Assembly (NCBI GenBank): GCA_964559835.1
Contig: CAZLJE010000004.1
Location: 1-64,000 of the forward strand
Origin: DAISJI01 sp964559835
GTDB lineage: Bacteria > Acidobacteriota > Terriglobia > Terriglobales > Acidobacteriaceae
Length of the DNA: 64,000 nt
Reading direction: 5' to 3'
Shown: piece by piece, positions 36,342-44,735 of the stretch
How the letters are laid out: each line of letters starts with the position of its first letter
How positions within the stretch are numbered: the stretch's first letter is position 1
The notes under the pieces: model-generated
What the model was told of the DNA's origin: nothing
Database searches by the model: none
The model's input: only the letters and a program-made list of their open reading frames with translations
Made by a program: the position numbers and the translations under genes

Positions 36342-37266
36342 TTGCCCTCCGCGCCGCTTGCGGCACTTCGCTCTTGCCCACCACGTCGATGAATATCTCC
36401 TCCAGCGACGGTTCCATCAGCTCGAACTTGTTGATGCGCGACACTGCCGCCGCTTTGTGCAGCAGCTTTTGCGCGTCCGCCCCCGGCTTCAGCCGCACTT
36501 CGACATACTTGCCGTAGTTGTTGAACGACTGCACCAGTTCGGGATCGTTCAGGAACCCGTCCTGCCCCTCGTATTCGAGTTGCACGTTGTTGCGTCCGTA
36601 TCGCGACTTCACCTCGCGCAGGTCGCCCTGCAACACGGCCTTGCCGTGATCGATGAGGCAGATGGAATCGCAGAGCCGCTCGACGGTATCCATGCGGTGG
36701 GTCGAGAACAGGATGGTCTTGCCCGCCTTCTTCGCTTCCAGCAGGACGTCCTTCATCACGACCGTGTTCGACGGGTCGAGCCCGGAGAATGGCTCGTCGA
36801 GGATTAGCAGGTCGGGATCGTGCAGCATGGCGGCGATGAACTGCACCTTCTGCTGCATGCCCTTGGAAAGTTCTTCGACCTTCTTCTGCATCCACGCGGT
36901 CATTTCCAGCCGCTCGCACCAGGCTGCGGCGCGAGTGCGGCCATCTCGCTGGTTGACGCCTTTCAGCTCCGCCAGGAACACCAACTGGTCGAGGATTTTC
37001 ATCTTCTTGTACAGGCCGCGTTCTTCCGGCAGATAGCCGATGTTCTTCAACTGCTTGCGGTGGAAGTTCTGGCCGAAGATGCGGACCTGGCCCGAATCCG
37101 GGACGGTGATGCCGATCATCATGCGGATGCTGCTGGTTTTGCCGGCGCCGTTAGGGCCGAGCAGGCCGAAGACGTTTCCCGCCGGAATGGCCAGCGAGAG
37201 GTCGTCGACAGCGATGAAGTGGTCGAAGGTCTTGCGGACCTGGACGAGTTCAACCGTGTTGTTCAT
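36334..37266 (-). CDS. ABC exporter ATP-binding protein
   Basis: 310 residues from the ATG at 37266 (MNNTVELVQVRKTFDHF). Walker A GPNGAGKT, signature LSKGMQQKV, Walker B LLILDEPFSGLD and the H-loop STHRMD are all intact, so it should hydrolyse ATP. The C-terminal 90 residues form a regulatory tail of the DUF4162 kind. It overlaps the downstream permease gene by eight bases; together they make one exporter. The longer frame upstream of 37266 is not supported. Confidence 0.94.
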   Translation of the reverse strand: MNNTVELVQVRKTFDHFIAVDDLSLAIPAGNVFGLLGPNGAGKTSSIRMMIGITVPDSGQVRIFGQNFHRKQLKNIGYLPEERGLYKKMKILDQLVFLAELKGVNQRDGRTRAAAWCERLEMTAWMQKKVEELSKGMQQKVQFIAAMLHDPDLLILDEPFSGLDPSNTVVMKDVLLEAKKAGKTILFSTHRMDTVERLCDSICLIDHGKAVLQGDLREVKSRYGRNNVQLEYEGQDGFLNDPELVQSFNNYGKYVEVRLKPGADAQKLLHKAAAVSRINKFELMEPSLEEIFIDVVGKSEVPQAARRANA

Positions 37267-37343
37267 GGACACTCTATTTCCATCTCGCACAGGTTCGCCG
37301 TGCGCCTTTGAGATTCGTAACGCCGATTCCCTGTGGGGATACT

Positions 37344-38027
37344 TCAGGCGTCGAGGTACTGGTCGATCCATTCCCGGACGATTGCGCGGCGCGGGTCGCT
37401 CGGATCGAAGCGGATCGCCGCCGTACCTTCGTCGCGCCGCGTCCAGCAGACCACTGACTTCACCCCGACCATCTGCTGGCCGGGTAAGGCGAACATCGCC
37501 AGCACCGCCTGGGGAACGCCGACGTGTCCTTTGACCACCAGCGACATGCCGCCCGCACTCACTTCCAGGCTGTTGCCTTCCAGGATCTCCGTCCCGGTTT
37601 CCAGCCGCACCGAGCACACCAGGGGCACGCGCACGTAGCGCCGCAATTCTTTCAGTACCAGCAGGTGCGTCGCGCGCACCACCTGCAGCGCCTCCTGCTT
37701 GTCGACTGGCGCTTGGAACACGGCGTTGATGCCGTACTCCGCGAAACGCAACGCCTCTTTCACGCTACCGCAGGTCCCGTACACGACCGCGCGATGGCTG
37801 GACCTGCGGATCGCCTTCAGTACCTCTTCGGCTTCGAGCGTCAGTGGAACCACGCAGGCAGGATACGCACCACCAACATCATTGGTTTCATCGGCGGGAA
37901 GAGTTACGGCATCGATCCCAAACTGCCGGAAACACTCGCTGAGTATGGCGGAACTGGCCGCGTCCACGCCCAACAGCGCAATCTTGGCAGCGGCCTTGGT
38001 GGCGCCAGTACCGGCAGCGGATGACAT
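37344..38027 (-). CDS. PilZ-domain protein with N-terminal receiver-like region
   Basis: 227 residues. Residues about 14-120 resemble a receiver fold (KIALLGVDAASSAILSECF, VVYGTCGSVKEALRFAEYGINAVF) but without a clear phospho-acceptor Asp set. The C-terminal PilZ domain carries the cyclic-di-GMP motif RRYVRVPL and a second motif SLEVSAGGMSLV, where the usual D/N-x-S-x-x-G has Glu in the first place. It probably binds cyclic-di-GMP or is a degenerate member. The gene precedes the ABC exporter by 77 bases on the same strand and may be co-transcribed with it. Confidence 0.8.
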   Translation of the reverse strand: MSSAAGTGATKAAAKIALLGVDAASSAILSECFRQFGIDAVTLPADETNDVGGAYPACVVPLTLEAEEVLKAIRRSSHRAVVYGTCGSVKEALRFAEYGINAVFQAPVDKQEALQVVRATHLLVLKELRRYVRVPLVCSVRLETGTEILEGNSLEVSAGGMSLVVKGHVGVPQAVLAMFALPGQQMVGVKSVVCWTRRDEGTAAIRFDPSDPRRAIVREWIDQYLDA

Positions 38028-38208
38028 TTCTGTTCTCCGGGAATGCGGTCATTTTGGCCCGAATCAGCGGAATTAGCAACGGGGCGCAACTCCTAAGCAG
38101 GCCGGAGGTGGCACAACTTGCCTCCCCGCCCACATCCAACCCGCAGAACTGACCCGGCATCTCTGGCCTTGTATCTAGCACCAACAGGGAACAAAAGGAG
38201 GGTTGTGT

Positions 38209-38733
38209 ATGAAGCAAATTTGTTTGCTGCTGATGCTCGGCGCCTTTGCCTTCACCGCAATGGCGCAGGACACTTCGCAGACCAGCAGCTCATCCGGCCA
38301 GACATCCGCAAAAACCAGCAAGAGCAAGTCATCCGGCGATCACTCCGGAATGGCGATGAACCAGGACCAGTCGTCCATGCAGTCGGGTAAGGAGGCTACC
38401 CTGACCGGCTGCGTAAGTCCTTCGCCTGATGCCAATGGCAACTACACGCTCAGCAACTCCAAGCACAAGAAGGGCGTCGCGATCGGCCCCGCCGACAAGG
38501 TGAAAGACCATGCCGGACACGAGGTCGCCTTAACCGGTAAATGGAGCGCCGCTCCCGGCGCGGAAGGAGCCACCGCCGCTGCCGGCAAGGAGAAAGGCTC
38601 ACGCATGTTCGAGGTCGACAACGTGAAGCACATCTCCCCAACCTGCTCGGAAGCGCCCGGCGGCGGCACTACCGGCACCAAGGGCAAAAGCAAGGGCACT
38701 GGCGACACGTCCAGCAACCCGAAAGGCTTTTAG
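38209..38733 (+). CDS. Small secreted protein of unknown family
   Basis: 174 residues, strong GGAGG six bases ahead of the ATG at 38209. Signal peptide MKQICLLLMLGAFAFTAMAQ; the mature protein is Ser/Thr/Lys-rich at the start, with a central domain (LTGCVSPSPDANGNYTLSN, VKDHAGHEVALTGKW, EVDNVKHISPTC) that resembles the small periplasmic OB-like or DUF5818-type proteins common in acidobacteria. Two Cys (TGCVS and SPTCSE) could form a disulfide. The function is unknown. A terminator follows at 38754. Confidence 0.72.
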   Translation: MKQICLLLMLGAFAFTAMAQDTSQTSSSSGQTSAKTSKSKSSGDHSGMAMNQDQSSMQSGKEATLTGCVSPSPDANGNYTLSNSKHKKGVAIGPADKVKDHAGHEVALTGKWSAAPGAEGATAAAGKEKGSRMFEVDNVKHISPTCSEAPGGGTTGTKGKSKGTGDTSSNPKGF

Positions 38734-38753
38734 GCTCGCTTTGCTGCAAATAA

Positions 38754-38790
38754 AATGCCCGGGCATCTTTCCCGGGCATTCTTTCTTTTT
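38754..38790 (+). terminator. Rho-independent terminator
   Basis: AATGCCCGGG (38754-38763), loop CATCTTT, CCCGGGCATT (38771-38780), then CTTTCTTTTT. It lies 20 bases after the secreted protein stop. Confidence 0.88.
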
Positions 38791-38798
38791 GCGTTACC

Positions 38799-38868
38799 GG
38801 TGACTGGAAATTGGTATGTGGCGAAATTGCTGGTTGTACTGATTTCCGATTTCCAATTACCGATTACA
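38799..38868. repeat. Heptamer inverted repeat before fabF end
   Basis: Left array GGTGACT, GGAAATT, GGTATGT (38799-38819) and right array GATTTCC, GATTTCC, AATTACC, GATTACA (38841-38868). Weaker copies than in other loci. Confidence 0.6.
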
Positions 38869-38897
38869 TTGCCAATAACCTAATCACCGTAAAAGTT

Positions 38898-40139
38898 TTA
38901 TTCTTCCCAGCGCTTAAAGATCAGCGAGCCGTTCGTCCCACCGAAGCCGAATGAGTTGGAGAGCGCGTATTCCAGAGTCGCCTTCCTCGCCTCTTTTGGA
39001 ACGTAGTCGAGGTCGCAACCCTCGTCGGGGCTGTCCAGATTGATCGTCGGCGGCAGGCATTGATCGCGCAGCGCCAGGACCGTGATGCCGGCTTCCAATC
39101 CTCCTGCGCCGCCGAGCAGGTGCCCGGTCGCGGACTTGGTCGAACTCACAGCCAGCTTGTAGGCATGATCGCCGAAAGCGCGCTTGACCGCGATCGTCTC
39201 CAACTTGTCACCCAGCGGGGTCGATGTGCCGTGCGCGTTGATATACCCCACCTGCTCCGGTCGCAGCTTGGCGTCGCGCAACGCGTTCTGCATCACGCGG
39301 AATCCGCCTTCGCCCTCCGGCGCAGGTTGCGTGATGTGATTGGCGTCGGCACTCATGCCGTAGCCCACGATCTCCGCCAGGATCTTCGCGCCGCGCCGTT
39401 TCGCGGACTCGAGTTCTTCGAGGATCAAAATGCCCGCGCCTTCGCCGATGACGAAGCCATCGCGGTCCTTGTCCCACGGACGGCTGGCGCGCTCGGGATC
39501 GTCGTTGCGCGTCGAGAGCGCGCGCATGGCGGCGAATCCTCCGACGCCCATCGGCGTGATGGCCGCTTCCGCGCCGCCCGCGATCATCGCGTCGGCGTCT
39601 TCATGCTGGATGATGCGGAACGCGTCGCCCAGCGAGTGCGCGCTCGATGTGCACGCCGTGCTGGTGCACTCATTGGGTCCCTTGGCATTGAAGCGGATGC
39701 TGACGTGTCCGGCTGCCAGGTTGGCGATCGCCCCGGGAATGAAAAAGGGCGAGATCTTCCGCGGGCCGCCCTCGAGCAGGTTGCGGTGCTCGCGCTCGAT
39801 GACGTCGAACCCGCCGATGCCGCTGCCGATGTGCACCCCGACCCGCGTGGCGTTCTCGTCGGTGATCTGAAGCCCGGAAGACCGTATAGCTTCATCCGCC
39901 GCCGCTAGCGCGAAGTGGATGAAGCGTCCCATCTTCTTGACTTCTTTTTTCTCGATGAACTGCAGCGGATCGAAGTTGCGGACTTCCCCGGCGATCTGCG
40001 AGGCGAATTGAGAAGCGTCGAACTGCTGGATCTTTTCTACGCCGCTCTTGCCTGCCAGCAACCCGCTCCAGACTTCATCGGTGGTGTTACCGACTCCGCA
40101 CAGCAGGCCTATCCCGGTGATAACGACCCGACGCGCCAC
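38898..40139 (-). CDS. fabF: 3-oxoacyl-ACP synthase II (KAS II)
   Basis: Condenses malonyl-ACP with acyl-ACP in fatty-acid elongation. 413 residues. Catalytic Cys in STACTSSAHSLG, His in YINAHGTSTPLGD, His/Lys in TKSATGHLLGGAG; SNSFGFGGTN near the C-terminus. The start follows the acyl carrier protein stop by three bases, so acpP and fabF are one unit, as in many bacteria. Confidence 0.96.
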   Translation of the reverse strand: MARRVVITGIGLLCGVGNTTDEVWSGLLAGKSGVEKIQQFDASQFASQIAGEVRNFDPLQFIEKKEVKKMGRFIHFALAAADEAIRSSGLQITDENATRVGVHIGSGIGGFDVIEREHRNLLEGGPRKISPFFIPGAIANLAAGHVSIRFNAKGPNECTSTACTSSAHSLGDAFRIIQHEDADAMIAGGAEAAITPMGVGGFAAMRALSTRNDDPERASRPWDKDRDGFVIGEGAGILILEELESAKRRGAKILAEIVGYGMSADANHITQPAPEGEGGFRVMQNALRDAKLRPEQVGYINAHGTSTPLGDKLETIAVKRAFGDHAYKLAVSSTKSATGHLLGGAGGLEAGITVLALRDQCLPPTINLDSPDEGCDLDYVPKEARKATLEYALSNSFGFGGTNGSLIFKRWEE

Positions 40140-40142
40140 TGA

Positions 40143-40388
40143 TTATTTGCCCGCCTTCGCGTGCGCCCCGATGTAATTGACGGCATCCTGTACGGTGTTG
40201 ATCTTCTCCGCGTCTTCGTCGGGGATCTCGATGTCGAATGCCTCTTCGAATGCCATCACCAATTCGACCCGGTCCAGCGAGTCGGCGCCAAGGTCATCCA
40301 CGAACGAAGCGCTGGCCGTCACTTCGCCCTCGTCCACGCCGAGCTGCTCGACGATGATCTGTTTTACTTTTTCTTCCACTGCTGCCAT
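40143..40388 (-). CDS. acpP: Acyl carrier protein, fabF-proximal copy
   Basis: 81 residues, acidic, four-helix carrier of fatty-acid intermediates. The phosphopantetheine Ser is in LGADSLDRVELVMAFE. N-terminus MAAVEEKVKQIIVEQLGVDEGEV. It ends three bases before fabF and so is the canonical acpP. It differs from the tandem upstream copy mainly at the C-terminus (NTVQDAVNYIGAHAKAGK). Confidence 0.94.
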   Translation of the reverse strand: MAAVEEKVKQIIVEQLGVDEGEVTASASFVDDLGADSLDRVELVMAFEEAFDIEIPDEDAEKINTVQDAVNYIGAHAKAGK

Positions 40389-40511
40389 TCGTTCTCCTTA
40401 CCCTGAATTCCGGGCGCATCTCCGCCCGGCCCCGGCTGCCCTCGTCGGGGCAATGCGCGACAGCCTGCAACGGATGAGATGACGCCCCCGGGGCGTGCCT
40501 GAACCGCAGAA

Positions 40512-40760
40512 CTACTGCTTCGTGACTTTCGCGTTCTTGCTGATGTAATCCACCGCGTCTTTGACGGTGCGGATCTTCTCCGCGTCTTCATCCGGGATCT
40601 CGATGTCGAACGCTTCCTCGAACGCCATCACCAGTTCCACTGTGTCCAGCGAGTCAGCCCCGAGGTCGTCCACGAACGACGCGCTGGGAGTTACTTCGGC
40701 CTCATCCACTCCCAACTGTTCCACGATGATCTGCTTCACCTTCTCGTCAACCGAAGCCAT
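40512..40760 (-). CDS. Acyl carrier protein, upstream tandem copy
   Basis: 82 residues, close to the downstream AcpP (DDLGADSLDTVELVMAFEEAFDIEIPDEDAEKI is shared apart from single changes). The phosphopantetheine Ser is kept. The 123 bases between the two genes contain GC-rich hairpins (CCGGGCG-CGCCCGG near 40410-40429 and CCCCGG-CGGGG near 40430-40451), which could lower read-through. A recent duplicate or a specialised second ACP; the sequence does not say which. Confidence 0.92.
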   Translation of the reverse strand: MASVDEKVKQIIVEQLGVDEAEVTPSASFVDDLGADSLDTVELVMAFEEAFDIEIPDEDAEKIRTVKDAVDYISKNAKVTKQ

Positions 40761-41198
40761 ACGGCGTCCTCCTGTGGGCGGTAAACCACTCAGTCTAAAT
40801 AGAGGCCCTAGAACCTGTAAAGCCGAGAACGAGTTAAGGCACTAGTCCTTGGCGAATTAGATGCTCAAGCGTGGCCCCTAACGCCTAAACCCTAATGCCT
40901 TGCGCCTGTTCCCGAGTACTTGTCCCGCAGCTCCGTCCGCGGCTGCGCCTCGTGACGCTCACTCCTGATGAGAGCCCCCACCGTGGCGGCGATTCTAGGC
41001 TGTGGGTGTAAGTAGCGTCAAACGTGCGCCGCAATGCTTTTGTCGCGCGGTCCGGCGCACCGTTGCACCTGCACCGATTTCGGGTCGTTGACCTGCGGCC
41101 GGATGAGGCGTAGCGTTTTATAAATCGATACCAACCTGCCGCTCGCGACCACCATCGCGCGCGACTCCTTTCAACCCCGAACTGGAAAGGAGAACTGC
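40761..41198. other. 438-base gene-free stretch between acpP and ABM gene
   Basis: Divergent intergenic region. A one-armed heptamer array CCTAACG, CCTAAAC, CCTAATG, CCTTGCG, CCTGTTC is at 40877-40911. No open frame with coding character, tRNA or riboswitch was recognised. It must contain the promoter of the acp-fabF unit (minus) and of the ABM-domain gene (plus). Confidence 0.5.
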
Positions 41199-41522
41199 AT
41201 GTTTACCCGAATCGTTGAACTCCACACAAAACCCGGAAAGTCCCGGGAACTCAGCACCACCGTGACCGACAAAGTGCTGCCCATCCTGAGAAAACAACCC
41301 GGCTTCGTGGACGAGATCACACTGGTCTCGACCGCCAACCCTGATCGTGTCCTCGCGCTCAGCTTCTGGGAATCTGAGGAGACTGCGCAGCATTATATGA
41401 AAGAGCAGTTCCCGAAAATCAACGACATCGTCATGCCCTTGCTTCAGACCAGTCCCGAGGTCGAGACGTTCACCGTAGACCACTCGACCACGCACAAGAT
41501 CAGTAAGGGCAAGGCCGCATAG
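41199..41522 (+). CDS. Antibiotic-biosynthesis-monooxygenase (ABM) domain protein
   Basis: 107 residues, GGAAAGGAG ahead of the ATG. A single ferredoxin-like ABM fold: MFTRIVELHTKPGKSREL, VLPILRKQPGFVDEITL, ALSFWESEETAQHYMKEQF. ABM proteins include quinone-forming monooxygenases and heme-degrading enzymes, but most are of unknown role. The Asn/Trp/His set of IsdG-type heme oxygenases is not evident. It is followed by a DUF2934 gene. Confidence 0.82.
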   Translation: MFTRIVELHTKPGKSRELSTTVTDKVLPILRKQPGFVDEITLVSTANPDRVLALSFWESEETAQHYMKEQFPKINDIVMPLLQTSPEVETFTVDHSTTHKISKGKAA

Positions 41523-41581
41523 TCGCTATCGAAACAGCGGGCGAGTGCTCGCCGCCCGCCCTGCCCTACAGGAGTACCGTC

Positions 41582-41767
41582 ATGGCACAAGACAACACCC
41601 GCAATACCTCCAAAATGCCCTATCCCCATCATGTCGAAGAGAAGATCCGAAAGCGCGCGTACGAGCTCTACGAGGCTCGCGGCCGCGAAGACGGCCACGA
41701 TGTAGATGACTGGGTCCGCGCCGAGCAGGATATAACTAACCGCGACGCTCGGACAGCGGCGGCCTGA
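41582..41767 (+). CDS. DUF2934 protein
   Basis: 61 residues with GGAG seven bases ahead of the ATG. Contains the DUF2934 signature IRKRAYELYEARGREDGHD followed by VDDWVRAEQDI. The family is small, soluble, common in acidobacteria and proteobacteria, and has no known function. It follows the ABM gene on the same strand and is probably co-transcribed. Confidence 0.85.
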   Translation: MAQDNTRNTSKMPYPHHVEEKIRKRAYELYEARGREDGHDVDDWVRAEQDITNRDARTAAA

Positions 41768-41784
41768 CCGCATAGGCGTGGCGC

Positions 41785-41815
41785 CCCACATCTGCCTGCC
41801 TTTGGCAGATGTGGG
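41785..41815. repeat. CCCAC/GTGGG hairpin element, copy D (intergenic)
   Basis: CCCACATCTGCC (41785-41796), loop TGCCTTT (7 bases), GGCAGATGTGGG (41804-41815): a perfect 12-bp stem. Followed by ACT as in copy C. It lies between the convergent DUF2934 and AhpD-like genes and may act as a terminator-like end. Confidence 0.78.
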
Positions 41816-41827
41816 ACTCTCCGCCGA

Positions 41828-42175
41828 CTACTTGCTCGCTGCCTGTGCTCCGACTGCGTCAAACAACTTCATCGCCAGGGCGCCATGTGTCACCGCCGCA
41901 CCCGCGCGCAATGCTGCCGCAAGCATCGCCGTCTCCGCCACTTCCTCGCGCGTCGCTCCAGCTTTCTTCGCATTGCGCGTGTGCACGTCGAGGCAATATG
42001 GACACTGCGTCGTGCATGCCACCGCCAGCGCGATCAGCTCGCGATACTTCCGCGGAATGGCGCCATCATCGCGTCCGACAGTCTTGTCGAACTCCACAAA
42101 GGTAGCGAATTCCTTCGGCGCCAGCTTGCTGAACTCGCCCAATTTCTTGAGGTCTTCCGAATCGTGATAGTGCAT
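41828..42175 (-). CDS. Carboxymuconolactone decarboxylase / AhpD-like protein
   Basis: 115 residues from the ATG at 42175, chosen because AGGAGG lies five bases upstream; the frame continues 25 codons further. Contains the AhpD-type redox motif CTTQCPYCLDVHTRNAKKAG with CxxC and a following His, and EEVAETAMLAAALRAGAA. This points to an alkylhydroperoxidase/disulfide-reductase function rather than a true carboxymuconolactone decarboxylase. Stand-alone. Confidence 0.87.
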   Translation of the reverse strand: MHYHDSEDLKKLGEFSKLAPKEFATFVEFDKTVGRDDGAIPRKYRELIALAVACTTQCPYCLDVHTRNAKKAGATREEVAETAMLAAALRAGAAVTHGALAMKLFDAVGAQAASK

Positions 42176-42253
42176 GAATTCCTCCTGTGAGCAGGAGGTT
42201 GGATGCGCTAAGGCCGGATGGGATTCCGCGCGACCGCCAGGACGTTTCACTGA

Positions 42254-42281
42254 CTTACAACTTACAACCTACAACTTACAA
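42254..42281. repeat. One-armed heptamer array CTTACAA
   Basis: CTTACAA, CTTACAA, CCTACAA, CTTACAA next to the kinase stop codon. The same heptamer recurs at 46021-46048. No complementary arm is present at either site. Confidence 0.72.
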
Positions 42282-42288
42282 CCGGTCC

Positions 42289-44340
42289 TTACTGCTTTTC
42301 CAGCGTCTCCTCGATCCCCGTCGTCTGCCCCTTGTTGACCTGAATCTTCCGCGTTACCGGCTTGTACCCCTCGAGCTGCAATGTGATCGTGTAGGTCCCC
42401 ACCGGCGAATCGGTCTTCACCGGCGTCTTTTTTCCCGTCGGATTGCCGTTCACCAGGATCTCCGCGCCCTTCGGATTGGTGCGGATCTCCAGCTTCCCAC
42501 TGTCTTCCTTGCTTCCGAACAGCTTACCCAGCCTGCGGAACGGATTGCCGCCTTCCTTCTGCGGCGCAGGTTGTTGTGTCGAGGCGGCACTCGACGCCGG
42601 CATATTCGACGGCGGCACGTTCTGCGATTCCGGTCCCTTCTTCGACGACTGCGTCGCTCCTGTCGGCGGTAACGTGAAATTCGACAGCGGCAGCGTCTGA
42701 CCGAGCAGCACAAACGCGCTCGACGCCTGTTCCTTGTAGCCTTGCTTCCGCACCGTGAACGTGTGCTGCCCCTGCGACGCTTTCACCTTCGCGGGCGTGA
42801 CCTGTCCGGTGGCGTTGCCGTCGATAAAGATCTCGGCGCCGGCCGGATCGCTGTTGACCATCATGAAGCCGACCGTCGCCACGAGCGCCGCCGTGACGTT
42901 TGTGCGCTGGCCGACGGTGATGTCGGGATGCCGCGTCTCCGGGCGGTATCCATCCGCCGACATGACGATCGCGTGCTGCCCTTGCGGCAAGTTGAGCGTC
43001 GCCGGCGAACGTTGCGGCAGCTCTTTGCCGTCGACGCTGATCGTCGCGCCGGCGGGCGTGGTTGTAATGCGCAACTCGCCGGTTGCAACCGCAGTTTCGG
43101 CTTTCGACTTCGGAGCCGCCGCCTTGGTACTCGCGCCCTTGCCCTTCACCGGTGCTGCGATCGCTGGCACTGTTTCCGCCGGCGGACTCGCGGGCTGCAC
43201 CGGCTGCTCGACTTGGGCGGTCGGCGCCGATGTCGGCGACGGCGCCGCCGCGGGCTTCGAATTGAACTTGATACCAAGGTAACCTGCACCCGCCAGCAAG
43301 ACGGCCAGCAAGACTCCGCCGAGTACCAGCGGCCCCTTCGACGCTGAAGCCGCCGCCGGCGCGGGTTTTGCAGGCATCTTCTGAGTATGTGGCGCAGGTG
43401 CCGCCTTCGCCGCTGCTGCCGCCCCGCCCCCCGGCGCAACTGCCGTTGCTTTCGTCGCTGCCGGTTGTACGACCTCGGGTATTGCGTGCTCGCTCAGGAC
43501 CTGCGTCTGCTGCGCCGCTTCGCCGACCTTGTTGTAGTGGAGCAGGTCGTTGGCCAGGTCCGCGCCCTTCTGGTAACGCTCGTCGCGGTTCTTGGCGAGC
43601 GCTTTCATCACGATCGCGCTCAGTCCCGGGTGGATCGTGGTATCCAGTTCACGAGGCGTCGGCGGGTGCTCGTTGACGATCTTGTAGATGATCGTGGTGA
43701 CGTTGTCGCCGGTGAACGGCCGCTCGCCGGTGAGCATCTCGTACAAAACCACGCCCAGGCTGAACAGGTCGCTGCGGCCGTCGAGCGTGCGCCCCTTCAC
43801 CTGCTCCGGCGACATGTAATTCGGCGTGCCCAGAACCTGCCCGGTCGAGGTCATTCCGGTCCCGGCGCTCTTGGCGATGCCGAAATCCATGATCTTCACC
43901 GTGCCGTCGGGCTCGATCATGATGTTGGCCGGCTTGATGTCGCGATGGATGATCTGCCGCGCGCCCGCGTAATCCAATCCCGCGCACGCCTGGCGCGTGA
44001 TGTCGATGATCTTCTCCAGCGGCAGGTTCCCCTCCCGGAGCAGCTCCTGGAGGGTCTTGCCATGGATGTACTCCATGGCGATGTAGAAGATGCCTTCGAG
44101 TTCCTGCGCGTCGTAGATGGTGACGATATTGGTATGGTTCAGCACGCCCGCGTTGCGCGCCTCGGCGTGGAAGCGCTTCACCATCTCTTCGCTCTCCATG
44201 CCGTGCACGACGTCCACCCGCATGGTCTTGAGCGCGACGGTGCGGCCGATGTTCGGGTCGGTGGCCTTGTACACCACGCCCATGGCGCCTTTTCCCAGTT
44301 CCGCCTCTATTTTGTATCGGCCTATGTGATCGATCGGCAT
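42289..44340 (-). CDS. Ser/Thr protein kinase with three PEGA domains
   Basis: 683 residues from the ATG at 44340 (MPIDHIGRYKIEAELGKG); the frame extends 42 codons upstream without similarity. Kinase domain about 8-270: GKGAMGVVYKA, catalytic loop IIHRDIKPANIM, DFGIAKS, GTPNYMSPEQVKGR. A linker and one membrane helix follow (LVLGGVLLAVLLAGAGYLG, about 345), then extracytoplasmic PEGA domains: GELRITTTPAGATISVDG, MMVNSDPAGAEIFIDG and GKLEIRTNPKGAEILVNG. This is a transmembrane eukaryotic-like kinase with an outer sensor or envelope-binding part. All catalytic residues are present. The signal and the targets are unknown. Confidence 0.93.
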   Translation of the reverse strand: MPIDHIGRYKIEAELGKGAMGVVYKATDPNIGRTVALKTMRVDVVHGMESEEMVKRFHAEARNAGVLNHTNIVTIYDAQELEGIFYIAMEYIHGKTLQELLREGNLPLEKIIDITRQACAGLDYAGARQIIHRDIKPANIMIEPDGTVKIMDFGIAKSAGTGMTSTGQVLGTPNYMSPEQVKGRTLDGRSDLFSLGVVLYEMLTGERPFTGDNVTTIIYKIVNEHPPTPRELDTTIHPGLSAIVMKALAKNRDERYQKGADLANDLLHYNKVGEAAQQTQVLSEHAIPEVVQPAATKATAVAPGGGAAAAAKAAPAPHTQKMPAKPAPAAASASKGPLVLGGVLLAVLLAGAGYLGIKFNSKPAAAPSPTSAPTAQVEQPVQPASPPAETVPAIAAPVKGKGASTKAAAPKSKAETAVATGELRITTTPAGATISVDGKELPQRSPATLNLPQGQHAIVMSADGYRPETRHPDITVGQRTNVTAALVATVGFMMVNSDPAGAEIFIDGNATGQVTPAKVKASQGQHTFTVRKQGYKEQASSAFVLLGQTLPLSNFTLPPTGATQSSKKGPESQNVPPSNMPASSAASTQQPAPQKEGGNPFRRLGKLFGSKEDSGKLEIRTNPKGAEILVNGNPTGKKTPVKTDSPVGTYTITLQLEGYKPVTRKIQVNKGQTTGIEETLEKQ

Positions 44341-44735
44341 GGATTCCCGTTCCGCAGCGCGGTTTTGATCAACTTGGAGGGCGGCCGTGGGGAGCTGGCA
44401 AGCCCGCAAAAGCCTCTCCGCAGGCTTTTGTTCGCGCAGCATATTGCAAGTTCCTGAATCAGTCAACGAACGTGGAGGAAACGAAAGTGTACCGACAGTA
44501 ATTGCGCGAACAATAACAGTGCTCAGTCTTCAGTGATCAGTCATCAGTCGGGCGAGAAGAAGTTGTCGTGAGACAGGCTGATCACCGACCACTGATCACC
44601 GACCACTCTTTCAACCGGCAATCGGTAATGGTATTTGCCTTACCTTCGTGGTCCTTCGTGGCCTTTGTGGTGAAGCTTTTTCAATCGGCAATCATCAATC
44701 GTCAATCGTCAATGGTTTTGTCTTAAACTACTCCC
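44341..44735. other. 395-base gene-free stretch rich in repeats
   Basis: Divergent region between the kinase and the amidotransferase-like gene. It holds the inverted heptamer element at 44519-44607 and, at 44612-44720, arrays AACCGGC/AATCGGT/AATGGTA, decamers CTTCGTGGTC/CTTCGTGGCC/TTTGTGGTGA, and AATCGGC/AATCATC/AATCGTC/AATCGTC. No gene is seen; promoters for both neighbours must lie here. Confidence 0.6.
44519..44607. repeat. Heptamer inverted tandem repeat GTNNTCA
   Basis: Left array GTGCTCA, GTCTTCA, GTGATCA, GTCATCA (44519-44546), spacer of 32 bases, right array TGATCAC, CGACCAC, TGATCAC, CGACCAC (44579-44606). Confidence 0.85.
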
